Below, in pieces: positions 30,547-39,946 of a stretch of DNA of 64,000 nt (positions are counted from its first letter, which is position 1; each line of letters starts with the position of its first letter). The DNA is from Bacteroides xylanisolvens XB1A. GTDB lineage: Bacteria; Bacteroidota; Bacteroidia; Bacteroidales; Bacteroidaceae. Under the pieces are notes generated by a model. The model did not search any database and was not told the DNA's origin. It saw only the letters and a program-made list of their open reading frames with translations. The translations under genes were made by a program, and so were the position numbers. The stretch spans positions 3,124,967-3,188,966 of the forward strand of contig NC_021017.1 of NCBI RefSeq assembly GCF_000210075.1, written 5' to 3'.

Positions 30547-33500
30547 TTAGAAACCTAAGTTTATACCAAAACTGATAGAGTAGGCTCTCGGATAAGCGGA
30601 GAAGTCCAGTCCCGGAGTCAGTGCGCCTTCACGGATAGATACTTCCGGGTCGTAACCGGAATACCCTGTACATGTCCATAGATTCTGACCGGCAACGAAT
30701 ACGCGTGCATTGTCTATCTTCCATTTCTTGGTCAGTTGTTTCGGCAGTGTATATCCTAAAGACACGGTCTTCAGACGAAGGAACGAACCATCTTCGATAA
30801 TACGTGTAGAGAACACTTTGTTAGAACCGGAGTCGGTAGCTCTCGGAATATTACTTTCCGGATTTTCCGGTGTCCAGCGGTCTGCGTAACTTGCGTATTG
30901 GTTCAAGTCACGTGTTTTATTGCTGTTCTCGAAGAACAGGCGGTTGGCATTCAATACATCGTTTCCATACGACCATTGGAAGAAGATGCTCAAGTCAAAT
31001 CCTTTGTATTCGAAATTGTTGGTAAATCCGCCCGTATGTTTCGGCATACCGTTACCGATCATAGTGCGGTCGTTATCGTCGATGATACCGTCACCATTCA
31101 GGTCTGCGTATTTCGGCATACCCGGTTGTGTATTACTTTCGGAAGAGAAATACGGAACATTGCGTTTCAGTGTATATGTATCACCTACTTTGTCGAAATC
31201 TTCGTATTTGTATGTACCTTCGTAGATGAATCCGTACATCATTCCCATCGGATAACCCACTTTGGCAATGTAGCTGTATTGAGAGTTATAGTTCTGGTCA
31301 AATTTGGCTGCACTCAACAGAGAAGATTGGTTTTCGGCCAATTCTAATACTTTGTTCTTGTTGAATGCGATATTAAAGTTAGTAGTCCATGAGAAATGAC
31401 GGTTCTTGATATTGGTTGTGTTCAATGTGAGCTCGATACCTTGGTTGCGTACCTTTCCTACATTCTTCATGGCACTGAAATAACCGGAAGAGGTGGGAAG
31501 TGCAGTATTCAGCAACAAATCACGAGTCGTTTTACGATACCAGTCTACGGTTAATCCGATGCGTTCGTCCAGGAAGCCTAAGTCCAGGCCTAGGTTCCAC
31601 TGTTCGGTAGTCTCCCATTTCAGTTTTCTGTTTCTTAAGGAAGTGGGCACTGTACCTACACTTGTCAGGCTGTTTTCGAACGGATATACACCACTCGGTA
31701 GGCTACCGATCGAAATAAAATCTCCAACTTTATCTTTTAATATCTGATATAAAGCATACGTATCATACTCGCCTACACGGTTGTTACCGGTCAATCCCCA
31801 GCTTGCTCTTAATTTACCGGAAGAAACAACAGACTTCAATGGTTTCATGAAATCTTCCTCCATGAATCCCCATGCCAATGAACCGGAAGGGAAATAGCCG
31901 AAACGGTTATCACCACGGAATTTGGAAGAACCGTCGGAACGGAAAGAAACCGTTGCATAATACAATGATTTGTAGTTATAGTTCAAACGTCCCAGGAAAG
32001 AGAGCATAGACCAGGAACTCTTTAATGATTTGGTCGTACTGGGAGTTCCTTCACTCATTCCTGCCATCCCGAGTGCTTCGTTTGGAATTTGCACTGTCTT
32101 GTATGAATAGTATTCATAGTCAGAATTTTGCAGAGTTACACCTACCATACTATTAAAGAAATGCTTCCGTTTGATATTGGTCTGATAGGTTAGAATATTT
32201 TCGTTCAACCACGTTGCACGTTGAGAATGGTAGATTTCTGCATTCACCTTATCGGATGATTTCGGATTACCATAACGAGTTTTCGAGTTGTTGAATGTTT
32301 CCCCTTTGCGGGTATCGAATGTGTAACCGCCGGAAACTTTCAACTTCAATCCTTTGATAAATTCATATTCTGCAAATCCGTTGAACTGGATATAGTTCGC
32401 GTACGTCTTGCGATATTCATTTTTCAAAGACATGATAGGGTTGAAACGATAGTCGTTGGTATTGTTTATCGCGTCGTCCATGATGTTATCCATCAACGAG
32501 TTTAATGGTCTGTCCGGTTCGGTCACAGGGCGATATCCCCATACACTATAGAACAGGTTATTCATACCACTGTATGAGTTCTGGGAAGGAGAACCACCGG
32601 TAGTTGTAGTACTGGAATAGTTGGTCGTCAGATAGATTTTCAGTTTCTTCTTTTGGATGGTAGTACCCATACGGCCTTGTACACGTTTGTAGTTTGATTC
32701 CAACAAGATACCGTCCTGGTCATAATAAGATAAAGAAGCATTGTAGCGAACTCCTTCCGAACCACCGGTCAGGCTGACATTGTGGCTTTGCATCCATGCG
32801 CTGCGGAAGATTTCATCCTGCCAGTTATATTGCGGGATATTTCTATAATCTTCCAGTCCCCATTTCTTACCGTCATAATTCATGAAGTAGGTAGTTTCCA
32901 TATCTTTGGGACTACGTTCTGCCTGTAGTTTGACGAATTCATAGGCATCCATCATCGGGATCGTTTTGGTGATATGCTGAATACCGAAACTTCCGTCGTA
33001 TTTAATTTTAGGTTGGCCGATTGTTCCTTTCTTGGTTGTAATCATCACGACACCGTTGGCACCACGGGCACCGTAGATAGCGGTAGCAGAGGCATCCTTC
33101 AGGAAGTCGAGTGACTCGATATCGTTCTGATTAATGGCTGCGGCTATGGAGGGGTCTTCCACCGGGAAACCGTCAATGACATAAAGAGGAGAGTTGTCCT
33201 GTGTCAAAGAGTTGTTACCACGGATGACGATGTTCATCTGTCCGCCCGGCATACCTTCGCCCGAACTTACGTTGACACCGGCAATACGTCCGCCCAATGT
33301 CTCGCCGAAAGAAGCAGTCGGAGTGCTAAGTAGTTCCGCCATACTGGCTTTGGCAACAGAGCCAGTCAGATCCTTCTTGCGTATCTCCTGATAGCCGACT
33401 ACTACCACTTCGTCCAATGTCTTTGTGTCTTCCTTTAATGTGATAACCATTGGCTTTTGAGTGTCCACCTTCATTTCTACTGTGACATAACCAATGAAAG

Positions 33501-33741
33501 AAATAACCAATATCGAATTTTTATTGGGCACGTTAAAAGCAAATTTACCGTCAAGGTCAGTGATTGTTCCTTGCGAAGTACCTTTTACCTGGACACTGGC
33601 TCCCGGCACTCCTTCTCCTAAGTTATCCTTCACTGTACCTTTAACAAGTACCTGTGCAAGTACAAAAGAAACAGAAAACAGGATCAGTCCGATGGAGGAG
33701 AGCATCCTTTTTCTAGTTTGAGTGGATAAATGTTTTTTCAT
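30547..33741 (-). CDS. SusC/RagA TonB-linked outer-membrane transporter
   Basis: A 1064-residue TonB-dependent importer. Signal peptide (to about residue 29), carboxypeptidase-like beta-sandwich (VKGTVKDNLGEGVPGASVQVKGT), TonB-box region (TLDEVVVVGYQEIRKKDLTGSV), plug domain with SPLYVIDGFP and SLDFLKDASATAIYGARGANGVVMITTKKG, then a 22-strand barrel ending SISFGINLGF. All typical SusC features are present. It is the first gene of the SusC-SusD-DUF5017 operon; a -7 element lies 40 bases before the start. The imported glycan is unknown; the neighbouring sulfatase suggests a sulfated one. Confidence 0.95.
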   Translation of the reverse strand: MKKHLSTQTRKRMLSSIGLILFSVSFVLAQVLVKGTVKDNLGEGVPGASVQVKGTSQGTITDLDGKFAFNVPNKNSILVISFIGYVTVEMKVDTQKPMVITLKEDTKTLDEVVVVGYQEIRKKDLTGSVAKASMAELLSTPTASFGETLGGRIAGVNVSSGEGMPGGQMNIVIRGNNSLTQDNSPLYVIDGFPVEDPSIAAAINQNDIESLDFLKDASATAIYGARGANGVVMITTKKGTIGQPKIKYDGSFGIQHITKTIPMMDAYEFVKLQAERSPKDMETTYFMNYDGKKWGLEDYRNIPQYNWQDEIFRSAWMQSHNVSLTGGSEGVRYNASLSYYDQDGILLESNYKRVQGRMGTTIQKKKLKIYLTTNYSSTTTTGGSPSQNSYSGMNNLFYSVWGYRPVTEPDRPLNSLMDNIMDDAINNTNDYRFNPIMSLKNEYRKTYANYIQFNGFAEYEFIKGLKLKVSGGYTFDTRKGETFNNSKTRYGNPKSSDKVNAEIYHSQRATWLNENILTYQTNIKRKHFFNSMVGVTLQNSDYEYYSYKTVQIPNEALGMAGMSEGTPSTTKSLKSSWSMLSFLGRLNYNYKSLYYATVSFRSDGSSKFRGDNRFGYFPSGSLAWGFMEEDFMKPLKSVVSSGKLRASWGLTGNNRVGEYDTYALYQILKDKVGDFISIGSLPSGVYPFENSLTSVGTVPTSLRNRKLKWETTEQWNLGLDLGFLDERIGLTVDWYRKTTRDLLLNTALPTSSGYFSAMKNVGKVRNQGIELTLNTTNIKNRHFSWTTNFNIAFNKNKVLELAENQSSLLSAAKFDQNYNSQYSYIAKVGYPMGMMYGFIYEGTYKYEDFDKVGDTYTLKRNVPYFSSESNTQPGMPKYADLNGDGIIDDNDRTMIGNGMPKHTGGFTNNFEYKGFDLSIFFQWSYGNDVLNANRLFFENSNKTRDLNQYASYADRWTPENPESNIPRATDSGSNKVFSTRIIEDGSFLRLKTVSLGYTLPKQLTKKWKIDNARVFVAGQNLWTCTGYSGYDPEVSIREGALTPGLDFSAYPRAYSISFGINLGF

Positions 33742-33779
33742 ATATTAAAAATTAAGTGATTTTATTGAATCTACGCTTG

Positions 33780-33787
33780 CAAAGATA
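33780..33787 (-). promoter_or_regulatory. -7 element of the SusC/SusD/DUF5017 operon
   Basis: The minus strand reads TATCTTTG. It is 39 bases upstream of the SusC start codon. Confidence 0.6.
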
Positions 33788-33864
33788 GATGGATTGAATA
33801 TTCTAATATGGATAGAATTATTCAAGATTGGTGCAAAATCATACAATTTTCCTGTTCTCATAAA

Positions 33865-35400
33865 CTATTTTTCTTTTACGGATTCTAGTAATTCAGATAA
33901 TTCTTTCACTATGTCGGGGTATTGTTTTGATACATTCGTTTTCTCCGATGGATCGGAGGATAAATCGTAAAGTTGAGGCTGTTTGTCGTTGCCTAACTCC
34001 ATTTTCGTCCAATACTCGATAGCGGGGCCGTCGCTCGGTTCGATGTATTTCCATTGACCTTTTATGATGGCAAGTGTGTTATTGAGATTCTGTTGAACGA
34101 CATACTCACGGTTTGTATTATTTTTGCCGAGGAGTACGTTCAGATGTTCTTGACTATCGGGAGCAGCTCCTTTACGTAAAGGTTGGTCCAAAAGGGAGGC
34201 GAGCGATGCATACACATCTATTTGAGAGAAAAGAGCTTGTTGCTTGTTCGGCTTTACTCGGGCAGGCCAGCGGACGATAAATGGAACGCGTGTCCCCGCT
34301 TCGTAAGCACTGTATTTCCCACCACGGTAGATCCCCATCGGAGTATGCCCGTTGAGAAGTTCGTAAGCTTGGTCTTGATAGCCGTCGTCGATAACAGGAC
34401 CGTTATCGCTGGTAAAGATCAGGATGGTGTTGTCTGCGATGTGGAGGCTGTCCAGTGTGTGCATGATTTCACCGATGGTCCAGTCCAGTTGCAGGATGAC
34501 GTCGCCACGAGTGCCGAGTCCGCTTTTGCCTGCGAAACGTGGGTGGGGGATGCGTGGTACATGTACGTCTTGCGTACCCATATATAAGAAGAAGGGTTCT
34601 TCCTGATGGGATGCAATGAAATTCTTGGCCTTGTTGGTGATGATATCGGCTATGTCTTCATCTTTCCAAAGGGCGGATTTTCCTCCGGTCATCCAGCCGA
34701 TACGGGGAATGCCGTTGATAATTGTATTGTTGTGTCCCTGGCTGGGTTTTAAAGTGACGAGCTCTGGGTTCTCTTCTCCCGTAGGCCAGTCGCCTACTTT
34801 GTGGTCGTAGTTTACGGTGATAGGATCATTGGGGTCAAGTCCTACGACATGTCCGTTTTCTACAAATACACAAGGTACACGGTCTACGGTAGCCGGAATA
34901 ATAAATTCGTAGTCGAACCCGATGCTTTGTGCGTTAGGGGTAATCCGGTTGTTAAAGTCGGTTCCACCTTTCGGACCGAGTCCCAGATGCCATTTGCCTA
35001 CTGCACCGGTTGCGTATCCTGCATCTTTCAGCATATCTGCCATGGTGATGCAGGTAGTGTCGATAATGAGTTCAGAGTTGCCGGGAGCGATTCCTGTGTT
35101 TTCCTGTCTCCAAGGATACATACCTGTCAGGAGTCCGAAACGGGAAGGGGTGCTGGTGGCAGAAGTTGCATAAGCATTGGTGAATTGTACTCCTTGTCCT
35201 GCCAACCGGTCGATGTTGGGAGTGCTCACTTTTGTTGCTCCATAACAACTTAAATCACCAATGCCGAGATCATCTGCAAATATATAAATAATGTTAGGCT
35301 TTTGGCTATTCTGCCCATTGTTCTTTTGGGGTGCATGATTGCATCCTGACAGCGTGACGATGCCGGACAATAGGGGAAGTAGACGCGAAACGTTTTTCAT
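33865..35400 (-). CDS. Arylsulfatase family (S1) enzyme, Ser-type
   Basis: A lipoprotein or exported sulfatase of about 511 residues (lipobox-like LSGC). Seen: the metal ligands FADDLGIGDLSCYG, the Ser-type formylglycine motif S83-T-P-S-R87-FGLLTG, GKWHLG, the substrate-loop QDVHVPRIPHP, and SDNGP. It needs an anaerobic sulfatase-maturing enzyme to oxidise Ser83; none is in the window. It would remove a sulfate ester from a glycan, perhaps a glycosaminoglycan given the PL8 lyase nearby (inference; sulfatase subfamily not assigned). The start at 35400 is used, since the frame to 35436 runs over a -7 element. Confidence 0.92.
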   Translation of the reverse strand: MKNVSRLLPLLSGIVTLSGCNHAPQKNNGQNSQKPNIIYIFADDLGIGDLSCYGATKVSTPNIDRLAGQGVQFTNAYATSATSTPSRFGLLTGMYPWRQENTGIAPGNSELIIDTTCITMADMLKDAGYATGAVGKWHLGLGPKGGTDFNNRITPNAQSIGFDYEFIIPATVDRVPCVFVENGHVVGLDPNDPITVNYDHKVGDWPTGEENPELVTLKPSQGHNNTIINGIPRIGWMTGGKSALWKDEDIADIITNKAKNFIASHQEEPFFLYMGTQDVHVPRIPHPRFAGKSGLGTRGDVILQLDWTIGEIMHTLDSLHIADNTILIFTSDNGPVIDDGYQDQAYELLNGHTPMGIYRGGKYSAYEAGTRVPFIVRWPARVKPNKQQALFSQIDVYASLASLLDQPLRKGAAPDSQEHLNVLLGKNNTNREYVVQQNLNNTLAIIKGQWKYIEPSDGPAIEYWTKMELGNDKQPQLYDLSSDPSEKTNVSKQYPDIVKELSELLESVKEK

Positions 35401-35435
35401 AATGCTGAATGTTTTAGGAAATAATGTAATGAACA

Positions 35436-35443
35436 CAAAGATA
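35436..35443 (-). promoter_or_regulatory. -7 element of the sulfatase gene
   Basis: The minus strand reads TATCTTTG, 35 bases before the ATG at 35400. Confidence 0.55.
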
Positions 35444-35566
35444 AGCGAATGGAAGAAAAAGAATGAGTAGGAATGTACAAGTGAAGTACAAAATAGTACA
35501 CTTAAGAGGTTACCTTCTTTATTCGGGCGAAGATGTCCGGACTAAGAAACCGTTTATATCATAAAT

Positions 35567-35650
35567 TTAGGCACGGATTACACGGATTAACGCTGTTGTT
35601 TTCATACTCATCGTTTTTTAATCCGTGAAGTCCGTGTGATCCGTGCCTAA
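35567..35650. repeat. Long inverted repeat after the hybrid regulator gene
   Basis: The left arm TTAGGCACGGATTACACGG... (35567-35590) pairs with the right arm (35618-35650), which ends ...GATCCGTGCCTAA. The right arm has an extra AAGTCCGTG-like copy of the CACGGATT unit. The GGCACGGATTACACGGATTAA-type repeat is common in Bacteroidetes intergenic DNA and here probably acts as the regulator gene's terminator. Confidence 0.75.
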
Positions 35651-35692
35651 TAATATAAGATTATTTTGCAAGAGTGCTTGTATAGTTGCCTG

Positions 35693-38600
35693 CTAATCTG
35701 TTTCTTCTCCGTCCCCTTCTTCTTCGCTCTCTTCTCCTTTACGATAAGCCAGCGGACTGACGTGATAAATCTCCTTGAAACATTTACTGAAATAGCGGGA
35801 GGAGGAGAACCCAATCCGGTCAGAGATCTCCGTGATATTCAGCTCCGGGTTATTCCTTAACATGACAGCGCCTTTTTTGAGACGTATGCTTAGGATGAAA
35901 TCATTCGGGGTCTGGCCTGTAACTGCTTTCAGTTTAGTGAATAGGTTCGTACGTGCCATACCCATTTCGCGGGCGAAGATATTAACGTTGAAATCCGTAT
36001 TGTCCAGATGACGTTCGATAATGGCCATCGCGCGGTCGAGCATCTCCTTATCCATCGGGTTGGTAGCCAACATTTGGGCAAAAGCCTGTGGTTGTTTGCT
36101 GAACTTCTCTTGCAATAGCCGGCGGGAATTAACTAGGTTATTGCAGCGGGAAATCAGAAGATTGGTATTAAACGGTTTCGTGATATAATCATCCGCACCA
36201 ATCTTCAAACCTTCGATATTGTGCTCTATAGCAGTACGTGCGGTTAATAATACCACCGGAATATGGCAAGTGTTAAAGTCCGTCTTGATCTGTTTGCAAA
36301 GTTCCGTACCCGACATGCGTGGCATTACGACATCACTTAAAATGATGCTCGGCATATCCTTCTGTATCATCTCTAATGCTTCTACTCCGTCGGAAGCCGT
36401 ACTGACTTGATAGAATGTTTCGAAAATACCGACTAACATCTGTTTGATAGATTCATTGTCTTCCACTATCAGCATTTTGGCGTCTTCGATGCGCTTGTTA
36501 TCTTCTTCTTTCCATTCCGAATCAGGGATTATTTCTACTGAAGGAACAATAGTCTCTGTTTGCTGGATGGTTTCCGTATCATCTTTCGCTATTTGCTCTT
36601 CTGTGAAGTGTTCCTTGCCTAGTTTGAGGGTGATAATGAAACTGCTTCCTTTGCCCGGTTCGCTTTCTACCCGGATTGTGCCGTGATGAAGTTCCACAAT
36701 ACCTTTCGTCAGTGCCAGTCCGATGCCTGTACCGGCTCCGGTATTCAGCGAGTTGAGATGCTCGGTCTGATAGAAACGGTCGAATATCTTATCAATTTCG
36801 GCAGCGGCGATACCTGTACCTGTATCTTTTATTTCAATGATGACATGGTCTTTCTCCTGCGATACATTAATCGAAATTGTATCTTCGGCCTTGGTATGCT
36901 TCACTGCATTAGACAGCAGGTTGTTTATCACTTTCTGCATCTGCTTTTGGTCATACCATACTTCAATGTCATCCTTCTGTTTGTTGAACTTGAAGTTGAT
37001 TTGTTTACTGCTCGCATATTCGAGGAAGAGCAAATAATTCTCATACAGGAAGTTAACCAGATTGTGCTGGCTAACTTTGATCTTCATGTGACCCTGTTCC
37101 TGTTTACGGAAATCAAGTAGTTCCGTAATCAGTTCCCGTAATTGGAGACTGTTCTTGTAGATTCCCAATACCTTATTATATATATTAGGCGTAAATGTCT
37201 GCACCTGCAACAAAGTTTCCACTTGTCCCACGATCAGCGTTAACGGTGTGCGGAATTCGTGCGAGATGTTAGTGAAGAAACGGAGTTTCGACTGGTTCAA
37301 TGCTTCGAGGTCTTCAATATGCTTCTTTTCGTACTTCAAAGACTCACGGAGTTTGATGCGCGAATTATAGTTCTGAATAAGATACCATAACAGGCTGATA
37401 GTGACAATGGTATAAATCAGGTAAGCCCACCATGTCTCATACCATGAAGGGAGTACGATAATCAGCAGTCTGGCCTCTTTTATTCCTTCCCTCTGTGATT
37501 TGATGACAAGGGTATATTTACCCGGATTCAGGTTTGTATAAGTAATCAGCGTTTGCTTCCGGTAAGTATGGTTCCATTCGTCTGAGAAACCCTCCAGGCG
37601 ATAGAGAATTTCATCTCTGTTGGCAGGGATGAAGTTGGAAGTGGCATATTCGATGCTAAACATCGATTGATTCGCTTTCAGACTGATTTCCGGAGTATGA
37701 CAGATCGACTGTTCCAGGATGCCGCTTTCATCTCCCGGAACTACTTCTTTTCCGTTGACAAACAGGCGGGAAAGAATGATATTATATGATTTGGGAGTGA
37801 AATGTAATTTTTTCTCCCAGAAAGAAATCATTCCCTGAATACCGCCAAGGAATACTTCTCCGTCATGTGTCACAAATAGTGCGTTTTCATTGACGGCAGT
37901 CAACGGGAATCCATTCTCCGTACCGTAATTATAGAATTTCTTGCTTGGATAGTTGAACTGTGAGAATCCCTGATTGGTAATCAGCAATAAGTCTCCTTTC
38001 TGTATGGACGATTCGCATACTTCGTAGATGCAGTCGCTGGATAAACCATCTGTCTGTACGTCAAAGTTCTCGAAGTCATCACTTTCCTTGCGGTAACGGT
38101 CGAGACCACTTCCGGAGGTGCAGAACCATAGATTACCATTACTGTCCTGCATGATACTGTTGATATTATTGTTGCTAAGGCTGTTCGGATTAGCGGGATT
38201 GTGTGGATAATTAGTAAGTTTACCGCTGTCGAACCGATAAGAATAAACACCCTCCCCGGTAGCCGCAATCCACAGTGTACCGTCTTTATCAATATAAAGA
38301 CTGGCTACCATGCCAATACCTCTTCCTTCTTTCGTCTCTTTGAAGAGTTGTTGGCAAGCGCCTGTTGCCGGATTGAAAAGACAAACACCGTTTTGTGTGG
38401 CAACAACCAGCTTGTCTTTATAAGGTACAATGTCTCGGACGATATCCGAAGGTAGCGAGGTTGGATCTCCGGCTTTCATCCGGTAGACTGTGAAACGGTT
38501 GGTACGCAGGTCGAGTTTGTTCAATCCTCCCAAGTGTGTACCTATCCACATGATTTCATTAGTCCGGTCGTAATAGATTGCTTTGACGTTGTTATGGGAA

Positions 38601-39751
38601 ATACTATTTTTGCCCTCTTCGTGGCGATACCACCGATAGGTGTTATTTTTCCGGTTGTACACATTCACGCCACCGCCTTCGGTACAAATCCATAAGTTTC
38701 CGTCTTTATCTTCAGTCATTCTGCCGACAATCGGGCTACTTAGACCTTCTTTCTCTGTATCTCCTGTCTTGTAGCGGGTATAGATTTCATATTCCGGATT
38801 GAAATAGTTGACACCTCCGAAATAAGTACCCAGCCAAATTGTTCCTTGTTCATCTTTGACGATGCACCAGATGGAGGAGTGGGTAAGTCCGTCGGGTTTG
38901 TTCGCGTTGGCAGTGTAAAGTTGGAATTTACCTGTGCTCTTTTCATAGCGATTTAACCCGTGAAAGGTTCCTATCCACAGATTTCCTGCATTATCTTCAC
39001 AGCAACTCCTTACGAAGTCGGCACAAATACTGTTTGGATTTTTGGGATCATGACGGAAGTTCTCGATGGTACCGTCTGTTTTTATCCGGTAGAGTCCTTC
39101 TTCCCAAGTACAGATCCATAATTCTTTAGACGAATCTTCGTAAATACTCGCAATATTACCTCTTGTGACAGGTTGGGAAATCTTTTTGTCTCCCGATAAA
39201 CAGTAAAGTCCGTTACTGGTAGTTCCCATCCACAGATTTTTCTTTTCGTCCAGGTGGAGGCAGGAGAGGGTGATATCTTTTCCGGCAAGATGATAGTAGA
39301 GATCGAAGTTTCCGGTACTTTCATTATATACAAACACTTCTTCTCTTTTCCCGATATATAATTTCTCGTTGAAATAAATAGCATCCACATTGCCTTGCAG
39401 CAACGTTTTGAATCTTTGTGTGGTCAGATCGAACTCTGCTACCCCGTCCGTACAGAGCAGGTATACCTTCCCGTTTTTGTTTCCGGTGATACGCAGCACT
39501 GTATTGCTGAACAAACTGTTCGGATCGTTTTTATTAAGTTTGAAACTTTTGATATCGTTACCGTTATACCGGTTCAGTCCTTCACGCGTGCCAATCCATA
39601 TAATCCCCCGTTCATCAATATAAAGGCTATTGACAGAAAATTGGGAGAGTCCGTCGTCCGTGGTCAAGTGGCTAAAAGTGATGTTTTGACCTTGTGTGCG
39701 GACTCCAGCTACGCTTAAAAATAGCAGAAATAAAAGAATTACTTTTCTCAC
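35693..39751 (-). CDS. Hybrid two-component system sensor/regulator (HTCS)
   Basis: A 1352-residue one-protein signalling system controlling PUL genes. Domains in order: signal peptide (about 1-21), two periplasmic seven-bladed propellers of Reg_prop repeats (about 25-690), a Y_Y_Y domain (about 700-765), a membrane helix (about 773-792), histidine kinase with phospho-acceptor H831 in FFTNISHEFRTPLTL, ATPase boxes (NNLLSNAVKHT, IKDTGTGIA), receiver with D1140 in ILSDVVMPRMSG and the TKPF lysine, and a C-terminal AraC-type helix-turn-helix (about 1245-1345). It binds a breakdown product in the periplasm and activates transcription. It lies between two Sus loci and has its own -7 element, so which it controls is not settled. 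Confidence 0.96.
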   Translation of the reverse strand: MRKVILLFLLFLSVAGVRTQGQNITFSHLTTDDGLSQFSVNSLYIDERGIIWIGTREGLNRYNGNDIKSFKLNKNDPNSLFSNTVLRITGNKNGKVYLLCTDGVAEFDLTTQRFKTLLQGNVDAIYFNEKLYIGKREEVFVYNESTGNFDLYYHLAGKDITLSCLHLDEKKNLWMGTTSNGLYCLSGDKKISQPVTRGNIASIYEDSSKELWICTWEEGLYRIKTDGTIENFRHDPKNPNSICADFVRSCCEDNAGNLWIGTFHGLNRYEKSTGKFQLYTANANKPDGLTHSSIWCIVKDEQGTIWLGTYFGGVNYFNPEYEIYTRYKTGDTEKEGLSSPIVGRMTEDKDGNLWICTEGGGVNVYNRKNNTYRWYRHEEGKNSISHNNVKAIYYDRTNEIMWIGTHLGGLNKLDLRTNRFTVYRMKAGDPTSLPSDIVRDIVPYKDKLVVATQNGVCLFNPATGACQQLFKETKEGRGIGMVASLYIDKDGTLWIAATGEGVYSYRFDSGKLTNYPHNPANPNSLSNNNINSIMQDSNGNLWFCTSGSGLDRYRKESDDFENFDVQTDGLSSDCIYEVCESSIQKGDLLLITNQGFSQFNYPSKKFYNYGTENGFPLTAVNENALFVTHDGEVFLGGIQGMISFWEKKLHFTPKSYNIILSRLFVNGKEVVPGDESGILEQSICHTPEISLKANQSMFSIEYATSNFIPANRDEILYRLEGFSDEWNHTYRKQTLITYTNLNPGKYTLVIKSQREGIKEARLLIIVLPSWYETWWAYLIYTIVTISLLWYLIQNYNSRIKLRESLKYEKKHIEDLEALNQSKLRFFTNISHEFRTPLTLIVGQVETLLQVQTFTPNIYNKVLGIYKNSLQLRELITELLDFRKQEQGHMKIKVSQHNLVNFLYENYLLFLEYASSKQINFKFNKQKDDIEVWYDQKQMQKVINNLLSNAVKHTKAEDTISINVSQEKDHVIIEIKDTGTGIAAAEIDKIFDRFYQTEHLNSLNTGAGTGIGLALTKGIVELHHGTIRVESEPGKGSSFIITLKLGKEHFTEEQIAKDDTETIQQTETIVPSVEIIPDSEWKEEDNKRIEDAKMLIVEDNESIKQMLVGIFETFYQVSTASDGVEALEMIQKDMPSIILSDVVMPRMSGTELCKQIKTDFNTCHIPVVLLTARTAIEHNIEGLKIGADDYITKPFNTNLLISRCNNLVNSRRLLQEKFSKQPQAFAQMLATNPMDKEMLDRAMAIIERHLDNTDFNVNIFAREMGMARTNLFTKLKAVTGQTPNDFILSIRLKKGAVMLRNNPELNITEISDRIGFSSSRYFSKCFKEIYHVSPLAYRKGEESEEEGDGEETD

Positions 39752-39782
39752 TAATTTATTTTTTAAGGTGTTTACATCTATG

Positions 39783-39790
39783 CAAATATA
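39783..39790 (-). promoter_or_regulatory. -7 element of the HTCS gene
   Basis: The minus strand reads TATATTTG (TAnnTTTG), about 32 bases upstream of the start codon. Confidence 0.6.
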
Positions 39791-39842
39791 TTGTTTTTAT
39801 TCGATTTCAGTGAATCTTATTAGAAGAAAGTAACTATAAAAC

Positions 39843-39882
39843 ACCGGAAGAGAATTCTATTTAACAGAATTACTCTTCCGGT
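39843..39882 (-). terminator. Terminator closing the large PUL operon
   Basis: ACCGGAAGAG (39843-39852) and CTCTTCCGGT (39873-39882) pair exactly. On the minus strand the hairpin is followed by GTTTTAT. It separates the esterase gene from the regulator. Confidence 0.85.
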
Positions 39883-39946
39883 TTCTAACCTAACTAACCT
39901 CTTGTTATAGTGTTTGTGCCTGTTTCGTTTTTATCAGTTCAGATTA

